Assembly (NCBI RefSeq): GCF_015207605.1
Contig: NZ_JADEWO010000003.1
Span: 186,001-250,000 of the forward strand
Length of the DNA stretch: 64,000 bases
Source of the DNA: Oculatella sp. LEGE 06141
Lineage (GTDB): Bacteria > Cyanobacteriota > Cyanobacteriia > Elainellales > Elainellaceae
Reading direction: 5' to 3'
This document shows positions 28,901 to 37,913 of the stretch, piece by piece (within the stretch, counting starts at the first letter, position 1; every line of letters begins with the position of its first letter). A program made the translations under genes and the position numbers. The notes under the pieces were generated by a model that had not been told where the DNA came from, ran no database searches, and was given only the letters and a program-made list of their open reading frames with translations.

Positions 28901-30732
28901 GCTTGAACAGCAGAAAGATTATCCCATAACGTTTCCCGCTGTCGTGATTCGGCGCATCGGTTGTTATTGGTAGCCGTACATCCTTGAAATGGAAGCAGCG
29001 GTTCATTTTCATAGGTTGCATCCTGTGGGCCACCCCAACCTGCCTGATCTCCAAGTTCCATCCGCTGTCCAACAATGACGCGCAAGCCTTCACGGCGGGC
29101 ACGGCGTTCCCAGTAGCCATCTAAACCGACACTGGTTGTATCTTGCCCTGGCCCCGGATCGTTGCCAATTAGCTTGGGTTCACCAGAAATAGGTAGGCCG
29201 ATCGCCCCTGGAATAGCTTCATCCGCATAGGTTGGTTTAGGGCCATAGCGGTTATCGGCACGGTAGGTATCGTCTACATAGGGCGCTTTTTCCGCTTGCC
29301 GTCTCATCCGTTCCTGCTTAGACAGCTCCCCTTTCTCCCAGTTGCCATCCATCTGCTGTTCAAAGTTCGTGATCTTTCTAGCAGCAGAAATATTTTCGGT
29401 TTGCAATCTAACTGGATCGAGGCTGAAGGCGGCAGGGGTCGTACCGCTAGTCGGTTTAACCGAATCGGTGCCTGTATCAAGCTTGCTGATTGGGTTACCA
29501 CCCCCGTCTTTGTAGCTGGGGCCGGTGCTGGTGTAGAGGTGGAAGGTGGAATTTCCGTCGAACTTGTCGTCTCTAACCGTACCGCTCATGAACTGCCCGG
29601 TGAAGGCGGGTTGATCCTTGGCTGGATCGGCGGCGTTAGCGGCGATCGTGATCTCCGACGCATCTTTGGTGTAGAGGCATGAGGCCGGAGAACTGATGAG
29701 ATAGCCAACAAATTGACTTCCCCCAACAACCAGATTACCCTCCGTATGCATGGCTCCGTTCCAGTTGAACGCAGGACCAGGGAAAATCTCAAGGTCATTG
29801 CGGAACCAGGCACCCCATTTGTTTCCTCGCGTTAGCTGGCGATCTTGCTGAAACTCCAGAGTTGAAACGGTGCCGTTGAGGTTGGGGGAACCATCTGCGT
29901 TGATGGGGAGAACGTAAGCATTAACCTGGAAGTTCTTCCGCAAGATGGCGGTATTGGAGTCATCTCGGAACCAACCCTGTTCAATGGGTGGAGCGCTCTG
30001 GCTATTGGATGAATCCAGCTTGCATGAATTGTTGAGTTCGCTCAGGTTGCTGAGCGGTGCCTGGCGCACTTGCAAATTCTTTGCCCGCCCCTGTAACGCA
30101 GCAGGGCGCGAATCTTTCATTGCATTCGCGGCCGCTGGAGTTTGGAACACGATGGAATAGGCCACCAGGGCATCGTCAACCCCATCGCCATCGGTATCTG
30201 CCTTGTATTTCCAGGCGTTGTCTGTCCGTCCATCGCCGTTGATGTCAATCCGAGTGCCCTCATCGGGAAACGTGTAGGGGTCATAGTTCTGAGGACGGTG
30301 TTGACCAACGGTGATTCCATTGACTGGCTTGCCGTCATTCAGCAACATTCCCATCAACCAATCTTCACTGGGAATACCGCCAGGAAACCGGGGATCTTTT
30401 TGAACGTCGAAGAGGTATTCCAGTTTGGCTTTGGCTCGGTCAATGGCTGGTGTGGCTGCGTTGTAAATTACCCGCTGTTGCCGCTCGCCCATTGTCTGTT
30501 GCGATCGGGTGTACGTTCGATAACCGATGGAGCCTACGGTAAGGGTTACTACTAACAGAAGAAGGACTGTTGTCGGTAGGACAAAGCCTGCTTTGGCGAA
30601 CAGAGGCTGCCGTCCAATGACCAATAGACCTCGAAGCAGCCAGCTGATGATTCCTTTTGTAACCGAACGAGCGAGTTTACTGATTTGTTCAAGAAGAGAT
30701 TGGATTGCCCTACTTAGCTTACGCGTTGACAT
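25978..30732 (-). CDS. hpsA: Hormogonium polysaccharide biosynthesis protein HpsA-like
   Basis: A giant secreted or envelope protein of 1584 residues from the ATG at 30732, which has AGGAAAG eight bases upstream; a longer frame begins at 30771. One hydrophobic helix lies at residues ~49-70, in AGFVLPTTVLLLLVV, resembling a pilin N-terminal helix with a G-F junction but Thr, not Glu, at +5. The remainder is soluble and polar, with EF-hand-like acidic segments (DINGDGRTDN, DTDGDGVDD) that may bind calcium. Length, this N terminus and the following hpsB-hpsC pseudopilins match HpsA of filamentous cyanobacteria, required for hormogonium polysaccharide secretion and motility. Its biochemical role is not known. 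Confidence 0.85.
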   Translation of the reverse strand: MSTRKLSRAIQSLLEQISKLARSVTKGIISWLLRGLLVIGRQPLFAKAGFVLPTTVLLLLVVTLTVGSIGYRTYTRSQQTMGERQQRVIYNAATPAIDRAKAKLEYLFDVQKDPRFPGGIPSEDWLMGMLLNDGKPVNGITVGQHRPQNYDPYTFPDEGTRIDINGDGRTDNAWKYKADTDGDGVDDALVAYSIVFQTPAAANAMKDSRPAALQGRAKNLQVRQAPLSNLSELNNSCKLDSSNSQSAPPIEQGWFRDDSNTAILRKNFQVNAYVLPINADGSPNLNGTVSTLEFQQDRQLTRGNKWGAWFRNDLEIFPGPAFNWNGAMHTEGNLVVGGSQFVGYLISSPASCLYTKDASEITIAANAADPAKDQPAFTGQFMSGTVRDDKFDGNSTFHLYTSTGPSYKDGGGNPISKLDTGTDSVKPTSGTTPAAFSLDPVRLQTENISAARKITNFEQQMDGNWEKGELSKQERMRRQAEKAPYVDDTYRADNRYGPKPTYADEAIPGAIGLPISGEPKLIGNDPGPGQDTTSVGLDGYWERRARREGLRVIVGQRMELGDQAGWGGPQDATYENEPLLPFQGCTATNNNRCAESRQRETLWDNLSAVQAAAIYHKDSPSGVDIPAACLALTVHPGTAKTLEESATFRNLALGLPASTFQNVKDENGNPAPIISNFFRGQGTNGWEYSVPKKDDFKSGTPLMRALKNLALYAGDPAGGAPSFQPQQDSNGGDVHPYPKMAMWGDFSMLRNVIRLIDNGATFDTLSPADKSTLYSASCTLGMLAYNVNYLEQLDIQNLPGNLIGPPGQGDGAINNGLRGALRSLLKGTAAVPPLTVPDPELLLYKAKINPNNATDNGAWVNATGSNNPDVFVWMLERWGTKLSGANKTTMDSITALARLVIDKQQVERDRHYGFSKNQQSLTCDLWEKLASAEIKKKVPPIPDNWYNQRLEEPLLLLCSKRARYPILHSIFTTYDPTLDGNITNEPKKRIDLDYSKLDSHDESSGVPLQRTRDFFDAYIDKVNVQANPRAIYTVVRPSDIALSPRYLTDWNLPAVDKTNAALLPNSNRENLIKCTPNCPDSASGAAGSAKVLSVALKDGAFFNGREMMSVRTLDMDLKLMRSPSSKLNNKPWLPPSGIVYAFREDAVSENNIVRPRTSGATWSKCKKNDDLQTATCRMNVSATATDAFNSTDPPYNETNRISTKPVDYFADPDRRPNGFRIRRGMFVWRDGDDGRGLSFVSDNPVYIQGDFNLHQRFSSNGQETRDDANRLEEFNTKLADNYTADNFYNRKDLNTTEFSQKEKDQWRPSEILADGITILSDNFCDGSIEDGFMTLGQAGSTSLKVSNKFYGCMENNAVPTQIATSYLNQNRPSVVTAANTNGVYWMRTNIAELDRPVLAAETSETSPIVITNSGDPMRHTGDGYDKAYYAVNSVKARNVAKDLTRVNSILISGIVPSRPKQSYGGLHNFPRFIEDWSGKKLYISGSFIQLNFSNYATAPFDQDSFETNQTTVDAEVIRYYEPPNRLWGYDVGLQYAPAGPIAQRFVTSQAIRSEFYNEPPANDPFIRNLCLQVNTVCPPLATGS

Positions 30733-31127
30733 AGCTGCTTTCCTGTCGAAGATAGTATGCCCCAGATTCAAAGGCCAGGGAAGATACGTGGGATGGGTTA
30801 GTAGAAGAGAGGCGATCTGAGATAATCGGCTGCTCTGGTAATCCGTTTGAACGGGGGTTCAAACCCTGTGTTCGAAAAACTTCATCTAAAATTCATAGAT
30901 TAAGCACACGGTGTTTATGTCTTAACAACTGGCTCTCTCCTCATCAACAGGGAAATTACGATAACGGCTATAGATTGACTCCGTAGAATTAACGGTGACT
31001 CGGCTGAGCAGGCGATCGAATGTCGCTAGAGCTAATGCATTCCCGGAGGTCGTTTGCAAAGAGCAATGGGTCTGCATCAGCAAGACGAGATTTGAAAAGT
31101 ATCTAATCCACCCTGGAACAAGATGCA

Positions 31128-31258
31128 AACCTCTCAAACCCTCCCTGATTCCTCTCATTTGGAGAGGAATTGAGCTGTTCAAATTCCCCGTGTGTTGAGG
31201 GAATTTAAGGAGATCTGAAGTGTTTGGTATCAAAGGGCGCTTTTCAAACATCCTCTGA
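31128..31258. repeat. Degenerate interspersed repeat (cyanobacterial intergenic type)
   Basis: The segment has the composition of common cyanobacterial intergenic repeats: CCTCCCT, a stem CCTCTC-ATTTG-GAGAGG, GAATTGAGCTGTTC, TTGAGGGAATTTAAGG, then GTGTTTGG...TTCAAACATCCTCT. The last part shares AAACATCCTCT with the element at 13546-13613. The type is recognised by pattern only. Confidence 0.45.
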
Positions 31259-31524
31259 GATGGGCTAACAGTAACCATACACATCAACACAATACTGCCT
31301 GAGTTCTCAAAGGAACACCTGGGCAGTTATGCCGCAGCGTTGTCACGCTGGGACATCACAACAGGAAACTAATGCCAACACAACTTTATCTTGATTAGGC
31401 TTTTAGTTTATGAATATTTTGTGATGAACTAATACGACCTATAGTGCCCCCGTCCACTCAAAAATCGATCAGGGGGAGCTATATTTCCCAAATGCAGTTT
31501 GAACCGTTGCACCCGTCAGAGCAA

Positions 31525-31560
31525 TTTAAAATCAAAAAGGGCGCAAGTCCTGCGCCCTTT
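31525..31560 (-). terminator. Terminator after rpmB
   Basis: Perfect 10-bp stem AAAGGGCGCA/TGCGCCCTTT with a five-base loop (31536-31560). On the minus strand it lies about 50 bases past the rpmB stop and is followed by TTTTTGATTTT. Confidence 0.85.
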
Positions 31561-31609
31561 ACGTTATTTGCATACTTAAAATTAATTTGAAGTTGGTGAA
31601 ACAACGAAA

Positions 31610-31846
31610 TTAATATTTTCTGAGATCGATCCCAGCTTCTTTTGCCATTGCGGCTAACCCTTTGCGTTCCAGGGTTTTGATGGCTTTTGTGGACAGACGA
31701 AGTTTTACCCAGCGATTTCCCTGAGGCCACCACACTCGCTTGTCTTGAAGGTTCACTTCTTGCAGCTTTTTGTTCCGGCGGTGGGAGTGGGAGACTGCGT
31801 AAGCATTGTTTGCTTTCTTACCAGTTAGTTCACACTTGCGCGACAT
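31610..31846 (-). CDS. rpmB: 50S ribosomal protein L28
   Basis: Large-subunit ribosomal protein of 78 residues, starting at [20 protein letters not shown] and ending in the conserved [10 protein letters not shown] longer frame to 31915 adds 23 residues with no similarity, so the internal ATG is used. The variant has a single Cys near the N terminus, not a full zinc-binding Cys set. Monocistronic, with a strong terminator downstream; htpG lies upstream on the same strand, 178 bases away. Confidence 0.97.
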   Translation of the reverse strand: MSRKCELTGKKANNAYAVSHSHRRNKKLQEVNLQDKRVWWPQGNRWVKLRLSTKAIKTLERKGLAAMAKEAGIDLRKY

Positions 31847-32024
31847 AGCAGTAGTTGGAGTAAGTTGACACGAACGTTGATTATATCCGAAGAACCGGAT
31901 TAGAGGAAAGGGCAAGGACTGAAAGCCGCGCTGTTGAACAAAGCACGATTGACGAGTGGATGTCTCTTGCCCCTATCGTTTCTCTGCTGAGGAGACTGGT
32001 TTGAGGGTGCCCAACTCGCCGCTG

Positions 32025-34001
32025 TTATTGGGTTAGACGTGTCAAAACCTGGTTCGATCGCTCCACAAACGCTTTCATACCATTGGCATCAAACCCCTTT
32101 TGCGCCATCAGTGCTAAATCATAAACATGCTGGCAGATCAGGGTGGCTAATTCACTGGATGGTGAGTTTCCATCGGCTTGCACAATACTGCCCTGGTTCA
32201 GGTTGGTCAGGTTTTGAACCAGCGGATGAGCTGTGTTGACCAACAAAGTATGCTCTTCTGGAAACTCGACCGCTTGTTGCGTTAACAGTGCATTCATCTC
32301 CCGCATCCGGCGTAGCGTTTCGGGCAACAGCACGATCGCAGGTGGAGCAGTATCAGCATTCTCCGCTTTGAGCGCTTCGGTCCGGATCGTAACCTTGGGC
32401 TTGTTTAACGCTTTCTCGAATAGCTCTTTAATTTGTTCGCCTCGCGTTTTGTTGGTCTTGGGATCAACAATGTCGCTGGCTTTATCTTTATCGATCAGCG
32501 TATCGTCGAGATCCGAATCGACTCTCGAAAACTTCACGTCTGGATGCTCTCGCTCCAGGAAGCTGATGAAGTGGCTATCGATAAAGGAATCCATAAACAG
32601 CACTTCTAAGCCCTGACTCTTGTGCAACTCGACATAGGTTGCTTGCGATGCCTCGTCTGTGCAGTAATACACGCGGTTTTCGTGACGAGCCTGGTTACGT
32701 TCTAGATAGTCTTTCAATGTGGTGTAAGACTTGCCATCCACCACGTCACTCTGCTTGGGTTCCGAGGCTTCTTGCCAGACATCGCTTTCTGCCGTTTGTA
32801 CCTCAACCTTGGGTTGGTCAGCGGTTGCTCCCAAACTGGCAGTGGTGCGGAAGATCAAAATATCTTCAACCTGCTTCTTAAACTTGTCGTCGTTCATGGA
32901 GCCGAACTTGACAAAGGTGCCCAGGTCTTGCCAGCTCTTGATGTATGCCTGGCGATCGTCCCGATAGAGTTCCTTGAGGCGATCGCCTACTTTTTTGGCA
33001 ATGTAATCTGCAATCTTGCGAACGGTGCGATCGTTTTGCAAAAAGCTGCGCGATACGTTCAGCGGAATATCAACGCTATCAATTACGCCGCGTAGCGGCA
33101 GCAAGAAGCGAGGGATCACCTCTTCGCAGTTGTCGCTAACAAAGACCTGGTTGCAAAACAGCTTGATTTGCCCCTTGGTGACATCGACATCGGGCTTCAG
33201 TTTAGGGAAGTAAAGAATGCCGTTCACCACAAAGGGATAGTCGGTGTTGAGATGAACCCACAGAAGCGGCTCTTCCTGGAAGGGATAGAAATAACGGTAA
33301 AATTCCAAATAATCTTCTTTGGAAAGCGTATTGGGCGATTCCTTCCAGGGTGCTTTTTGCTGGTTAATTTGCTCTCCATCTAACTTGATGGGGAAGGGCA
33401 TGAAGTCGCAGTAGGTTTTGACTAACTGCTGAATGCGATACGGCTCCAGGTATTCTAGTTCTTCGTCTTGCAGCGTCAACGTAATGGTGGTGCCCCGTTC
33501 GGTGCGAGTCGATTCGCTGATCTCAAACTGGGTCGAACCGTCGCACGACCAGTGAACCGGGTTCGCACCATCCTGGTAAGACAGGGTATCGATTTCCACT
33601 CGGCTTGCCACCATAAAGGAGGAATAAAAGCCCAAGCCAAAGTGACCGATGATGTTTTGATCGGTGCTGTTTTTGTATTTTTCAACAAACTCTTCAGCAC
33701 TAGAAAAAGCGACCTGGTTGATGTACTTTTTCACCTCGTCGGCTGTCATGCCGATGCCGTTGTCTGAGATGGAAAGCGTTTTGTTTTCCTTGTCGATCGC
33801 AATTTTGATCTCTGGTTCGCCTAACTCGCCGGAGTATTCACCGGAGCGAGAAACCATGCTGAGCTTTTGGATAGCGTCTACTGCGTTGGAAATCAGTTCT
33901 CTCAGGAAGATTTCGTGGTCAGAGTAAAGCCACTTTTTGATGATTGGGAAAATATTCTCAGTATGGATACTGATGTTTCCCTGCTCTAGGATCGTCGTCA
34001 T
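32025..34001 (-). CDS. htpG: Chaperone HtpG (Hsp90 family)
   Basis: Bacterial Hsp90, 658 residues. The N-terminal GHKL ATPase domain has LRELISNAVDAIQKL (the conserved Glu and Asn), SISDNGIGM and IGHFGLGFYSSFMVA; the middle domain includes VNGILYFPK, VFVSDNCEEVIPRFL and NVSRSFLQNDRTVRKI; the C-terminal dimerisation domain follows, without the eukaryotic MEEVD. In cyanobacteria HtpG helps in heat and light stress and in phycobilisome and tetrapyrrole homeostasis (literature). clpB lies upstream on the same strand, 188 bases away, so this is a heat-shock neighbourhood. No CIRCE element was seen. Confidence 0.97.
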   Translation of the reverse strand: MTTILEQGNISIHTENIFPIIKKWLYSDHEIFLRELISNAVDAIQKLSMVSRSGEYSGELGEPEIKIAIDKENKTLSISDNGIGMTADEVKKYINQVAFSSAEEFVEKYKNSTDQNIIGHFGLGFYSSFMVASRVEIDTLSYQDGANPVHWSCDGSTQFEISESTRTERGTTITLTLQDEELEYLEPYRIQQLVKTYCDFMPFPIKLDGEQINQQKAPWKESPNTLSKEDYLEFYRYFYPFQEEPLLWVHLNTDYPFVVNGILYFPKLKPDVDVTKGQIKLFCNQVFVSDNCEEVIPRFLLPLRGVIDSVDIPLNVSRSFLQNDRTVRKIADYIAKKVGDRLKELYRDDRQAYIKSWQDLGTFVKFGSMNDDKFKKQVEDILIFRTTASLGATADQPKVEVQTAESDVWQEASEPKQSDVVDGKSYTTLKDYLERNQARHENRVYYCTDEASQATYVELHKSQGLEVLFMDSFIDSHFISFLEREHPDVKFSRVDSDLDDTLIDKDKASDIVDPKTNKTRGEQIKELFEKALNKPKVTIRTEALKAENADTAPPAIVLLPETLRRMREMNALLTQQAVEFPEEHTLLVNTAHPLVQNLTNLNQGSIVQADGNSPSSELATLICQHVYDLALMAQKGFDANGMKAFVERSNQVLTRLTQ

Positions 34002-34189
34002 GGGTCTACTTCAGGTTATAGGTCTAGGTTTAAATTTTTCTTGCCCAATCGGGAGCGATGTGTCACACCAATACGCTAGGCGATCGCTCTCTATTTTAAT
34101 TAGAAGACTATTTCTCCATCGTGATACGGATTTCCCTACCTTAGTCAATAGCGGCAAGTTGTTGCTTGGCCTGCACCGGGCGGTGAAGT

Positions 34190-36865
34190 TCACCCCTCAG
34201 TGCTGAGAAGAGGAGCAACCGCTGGGTCTGGAGGACTGGGAACCGCTAACTTTTTGATGAAGGCCAGTTGATGGTCAACCAGATCGACCTGAATAACATC
34301 CCCTTCAACAAACGTGTTTTCTAACAGTTTGGTTGCAATGGGATTTTCTACCTCTTTCTGGATGGCGCGTTTCAACGGACGGGCCCCATAAACCGGGTCA
34401 TAGCCCACATCAGCAATGTAATTTTGGGCGGCTGTGGTTAGCTCTAACCCAATCTTTTGATCGGCTAAGAGCCGATGAACCCGCTGAAGCTGAATGCCAA
34501 CAATGCGCCGCAACTCCTTCAGGTTGAGCGGATGGAAGAGGATGATGTCATCGACACGATTGAGAAACTCTGGACGGAAGTGCGATCGCAACGCATCCAT
34601 GACACGTTTCCGCATGACCTCATACTGCGAATCATCCCCAGACACGTCCAGAATGTGGTCGCTGCCGATATTACTGGTCATGACGACGATTGTGTTGCGG
34701 AAATCGACCGTTCGCCCTTGCGAGTCGGTCACGCGCCCATCGTCTAGCACTTGCAGTAAGACGTTGAAAACATCGGGATGGGCTTTTTCGACTTCATCAA
34801 GCAGCAAAACTGAATAGGGACGACGACGAATGGCCTCTGTAAGCTGTCCGCCTTCTTCGTAGCCAACGTACCCCGGAGGGGCACCGACTAATCGTGAAAC
34901 GGCATGCTTCTCCATGTATTCCGACATATCAATGCGAACGATCGCATCTTCGGAGTCGAACAGCGCTTCTGCTAACGTCCGTGCCAGTTCGGTTTTACCA
35001 ACGCCCGTTGGCCCCATAAACAGGAATGACCCAATTGGGCGCGAGGGATCTTTCATACCAGCACGGGCGCGGCGAATGGCGGCGGCAACGGCTGAAACGG
35101 CTTCTTCCTGACCAATAACCCTCTGATGCAGGTAACTCTCAAGCTGCAACAGCTTTTGCCGCTCTGTTTCTAACAGGCGATTAACGGGAATGCCTGTCCA
35201 TTTGGCGACAATTTCAGCGATGTCACTCTCCGTTACTTGCTGCTTGAGTAGAGCCGCTCCACGCGCCTGCATGTCAATTAACGTGGCTTCTTTGGCCTCT
35301 AGCTCTCGATGCACGGCTTCTAAACGACCGTATTTCAATTGAGCTGCCGTGTTCAGGTCATAGTCTCGCTCGGCTTTCTCAATTTGTCGCCGCAGTTGTT
35401 CTTCCTCTTCTCGCAGCGCCTTAATGGCCTCTAGCATTTGCTTCTCAGATTCCCACTGAGTGCTAAATTGCTGCTGCTGCTGCTTCAGTTCGTCAATTTC
35501 CTGTTCGATCCGCTCCAGCCGTTCTTTGGAGGTGCGATAGGCAGTGAGAATGCCCGATGCCTGACCTTCTGCTTCAAGGGATAGGCGCTCCATCTCTAGC
35601 TGCATCAAGCGGCGATCGATCGTCTCTAGCTCTTCTGGTTTGGAAGTGCTTTCCATTTTGAGCTTGGCGGCAGCTTCATCAACTAAATCGATCGCCTTAT
35701 CGGGCAGGAAGCGATCGGTGATGTAGCGATCGGACAGCGTCGCGGCAGCGACCAGGGCAGAGTCTAAAATTTGAACATTATGGTGGGTTTCGTAACGATT
35801 TTTGAGACCCCGTAAAATTGAAATAGTGGCTTCCACGCCTGGTTGGGCAATGTAAACCTGCTGGAATCGTCGTTCTAACGCCGCATCTTTTTCAATGTGC
35901 TTACGGTATTCGTCCAGCGTGGTTGCACCAATACAGCGCAGCTCACCCCTTGCCAGCATCGGCTTTAGCAGGTTGCCAGCGTCCATTGTGCCCTGTCCGG
36001 CTCCTGCCCCAACCACAGTGTGCAACTCGTCAATAAACAGGACAATTTGACCGTCGGAATTGGTAACTTCTCGCAATACGGCACGCAGGCGATCTTCAAA
36101 CTCGCCGCGATATTTTGCCCCGGCAATCAGCGAACCCATGTCGAGGGAAATTAAAAGCCGATTCTTGAGGGATTCTGGAACGTCTCCGTTGACGATGCGT
36201 TGAGCCAGCCCTTCTGCGATCGCTGTTTTACCGACTCCCGGTTCTCCAATCAGAACGGGGTTATTTTTGGTGCGGCGAGAAAGTACCTGAACCACTCGCC
36301 GAATTTCTTCATCCCGACCAATCACGGGGTCGAGTTTGCCTGCTTTGGCCTGTTCGGTGAGATCTCGCCCATACTTGTCGAGCGCATTGTAACGGGATTC
36401 AGGCGTTTGGTCGGTAACCTTTTGGCTACCTCGAACGGATTTGATAGCCGTTTCAAGCTGTTTGACTTCGACGTTGGCCGTTTTGAATAAGCGACGACCG
36501 ACGCGATCGTCTTCCGCCAATGCCAACAGTAAGTGTTCGACTGAAATGTACTCATCTTGCAACACTTGCCGCGCCGTTTCGGCTTTGTCTAGCATGACAT
36601 CCAGACCGCGACCAAGATAAAGTTGAGAACTGTCTGATACTCTGGGTTGGCGCTGGGCAAAGCCTTCGAGTTGCTGCTTCAGCCAATCTGGATTCATTCC
36701 AGCTTTGTCTAGAATGCCGTCGGCAAGCCCCTCTTGCTCTAATAATGCAAGCGATACATGTTCAACCTCTAGCTGTTGATGTCTAAAGCTGCGGGCGACA
36801 TCTTGGGATTTAACGATCGCATCCCAAGCTTTTTCAGTAAATTTGCTAGGGTCAGTGGGCTGCAT
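34190..36865 (-). CDS. clpB: ATP-dependent disaggregase ClpB
   Basis: Hsp104/ClpB disaggregase, 891 residues, works with DnaK. Order of domains: Clp-N repeat domain (1-~145), first AAA+ module with Walker A GEPGVGKT (~205) and Walker B LFIDELHT, coiled-coil M domain (~400-530, heptads rich in Glu, Gln, Arg, including [14 protein letters not shown]), second AAA+ module with Walker A GPTGVGKT (~610) and [13 protein letters not shown], and the C-terminal small domain. The N terminus [14 protein letters not shown] and the presence of the full M domain fit the main, stress-inducible cyanobacterial form (ClpB1). A candidate extended -10 (TGCTATACT) lies about 50 bases upstream, weak. Confidence 0.96.
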   Translation of the reverse strand: MQPTDPSKFTEKAWDAIVKSQDVARSFRHQQLEVEHVSLALLEQEGLADGILDKAGMNPDWLKQQLEGFAQRQPRVSDSSQLYLGRGLDVMLDKAETARQVLQDEYISVEHLLLALAEDDRVGRRLFKTANVEVKQLETAIKSVRGSQKVTDQTPESRYNALDKYGRDLTEQAKAGKLDPVIGRDEEIRRVVQVLSRRTKNNPVLIGEPGVGKTAIAEGLAQRIVNGDVPESLKNRLLISLDMGSLIAGAKYRGEFEDRLRAVLREVTNSDGQIVLFIDELHTVVGAGAGQGTMDAGNLLKPMLARGELRCIGATTLDEYRKHIEKDAALERRFQQVYIAQPGVEATISILRGLKNRYETHHNVQILDSALVAAATLSDRYITDRFLPDKAIDLVDEAAAKLKMESTSKPEELETIDRRLMQLEMERLSLEAEGQASGILTAYRTSKERLERIEQEIDELKQQQQQFSTQWESEKQMLEAIKALREEEEQLRRQIEKAERDYDLNTAAQLKYGRLEAVHRELEAKEATLIDMQARGAALLKQQVTESDIAEIVAKWTGIPVNRLLETERQKLLQLESYLHQRVIGQEEAVSAVAAAIRRARAGMKDPSRPIGSFLFMGPTGVGKTELARTLAEALFDSEDAIVRIDMSEYMEKHAVSRLVGAPPGYVGYEEGGQLTEAIRRRPYSVLLLDEVEKAHPDVFNVLLQVLDDGRVTDSQGRTVDFRNTIVVMTSNIGSDHILDVSGDDSQYEVMRKRVMDALRSHFRPEFLNRVDDIILFHPLNLKELRRIVGIQLQRVHRLLADQKIGLELTTAAQNYIADVGYDPVYGARPLKRAIQKEVENPIATKLLENTFVEGDVIQVDLVDHQLAFIKKLAVPSPPDPAVAPLLSTEG

Positions 36866-37523
36866 GTTCTAAACGAAATGACCTCAAGAAACCGTAATCT
36901 GGCGCTTTCAGTATAGCAAGTGGGGTACGTTGCTTCTGGTACCCGACGGCAATCGGGGGATAGGCTCAACTCGGTCTTAACGTTTCAAGAAGCAATACGC
37001 TTGCTTGAGATTGATTCCAACTGGTTGAACTAGCCCCATGCTACCTATCTGCTTCGCTTACTATACAGTTAATTGTTTAACTTGGCTGCCGAGCCTGGTC
37101 AGGATGGTTCAAACGGGCTGAGTGGTACTCGAACCGCTCCCTTTTATGGTTATGCCATAAGCGCTAAGCCCCCTTCCAAACGGTCTGATCTGAGCTTTGA
37201 CCTGAGCGCTCAGGTTAAAACCTCAGAGTAGGGACTGGATGGAACGAATGCAGATCGTTTGCTACCGTTCAAACGCCTTCTGAAGCGTATGATTTCAAAT
37301 CTATGCCAGTGTTGCCATGTCGTTCTCTGTCGTTTGGTGTAGATTGCAACCTGCGAGAGATTCGATCGCCATTTCAACTGCCGAGAATAATGGTGCTACT
37401 CATCTACTATTAGTCAGTTATTACCCATTTATTAAATTACTGCTCGTAAGTGACCAGTCACGCAGCCAGGGGATGATGGCAGTACAGACAACCCGTAGAC
37501 AAGTTAATGATAGGAGCGGAACC
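36866..37523. other. Gene-free region between clpB and the DUF4342 gene
   Basis: About 0.66 kb holding the clpB promoter (minus) and the promoter of the DUF4342 gene (plus). Visible structure: a TTATGG/CCATAA stem around 37145-37161 and several GTTCAAACGG-like words. No tRNA could be folded from the GTACTCGAACC word. No CIRCE-type repeat. Confidence 0.5.
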
Positions 37524-37856
37524 ATGTACGAACCGAGCGATCGCCCACCACTTGAACCTCAAATGACTGAACCGACGGTTGAGTCTGATAGTTCTGCCGA
37601 CGACAACATCAGCGTTGAAGAATTCAAAATTACCGGAGACTCGTTGGTTGCGAAAATCAAAGAGTTAATTCATCAAGGCAACATTCGACGCATCATCATC
37701 AAGAATGAAGAAGGGCGAACGTTGATTGAAATTCCCTTAACTGTAGGAGTCGTTGGAGGGTTGGTTGGAGCGGCAGTGTTTCCAGTGGTGGCAGCTCTGG
37801 GGGCGATCGGCGCTCTCGTCGCCCACCTGACGGTAGTCATTGAGCGGAAAGTGTAA
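37524..37856 (+). CDS. DUF4342 domain-containing protein
   Basis: A 110-residue protein of unknown function. The C-terminal ~80 residues match the DUF4342 pattern: EEFKITGDSLVAKIKEL, GNIRRIIIKNEEGRTLIEIP, then a hydrophobic Gly/Ala/Val-rich stretch (GVVGGLVGAAVFPVVAALG) and VERKV at the end. The N-terminal 30 residues are acidic and Pro-rich. The first helix resembles the UBA-like helix reported for some members. The start is set by GATAGGAGCGG just before the ATG; an open frame upstream from 37317 has no similarity. It is convergent with ccmO, 57 bases away, so it is not part of the ccm operon. The hydrophobic stretch could embed in membrane. Confidence 0.82.
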   Translation: MYEPSDRPPLEPQMTEPTVESDSSADDNISVEEFKITGDSLVAKIKELIHQGNIRRIIIKNEEGRTLIEIPLTVGVVGGLVGAAVFPVVAALGAIGALVAHLTVVIERKV

Positions 37857-37913
37857 CAGCCGTCCCGCTCATCTGCATCGTTCGTCACCTACGGCTGATG
37901 TTGATCAAAGGAT

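Larger units (their letters stand above)
30733..31609. other. Gene-free region upstream of hpsA
   Basis: About 0.88 kb that should hold the hpsA promoter (minus strand). A 122-codon minus-strand frame (30922-31290) is rejected because it runs across repeat-like sequence and resembles no protein. Structures present: TTTGAAC/GTTCAAA inverted repeat with a GGGG loop near 30848-30865, an interspersed repeat at 31128-31258, and the rpmB terminator at 31525-31560. Confidence 0.6.

Noticed and set aside
30922-31290. 122-codon minus-strand open frame upstream of hpsA
   Set aside because: It spans interspersed repeat sequence with palindromes; the translated words are those of repeat DNA, not a protein family.
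35459-35467. CIRCE half-site GAGTGCTAA within clpB
   Set aside because: It lies inside coding sequence and has no partner TTAGCACTC at nine bases; not a heat-shock operator.
37100-37190. tRNA-like word (GTACTCGAACC) with a nearby hairpin
   Set aside because: No T stem of five pairs, acceptor stem or anticodon arm could be folded on either strand.
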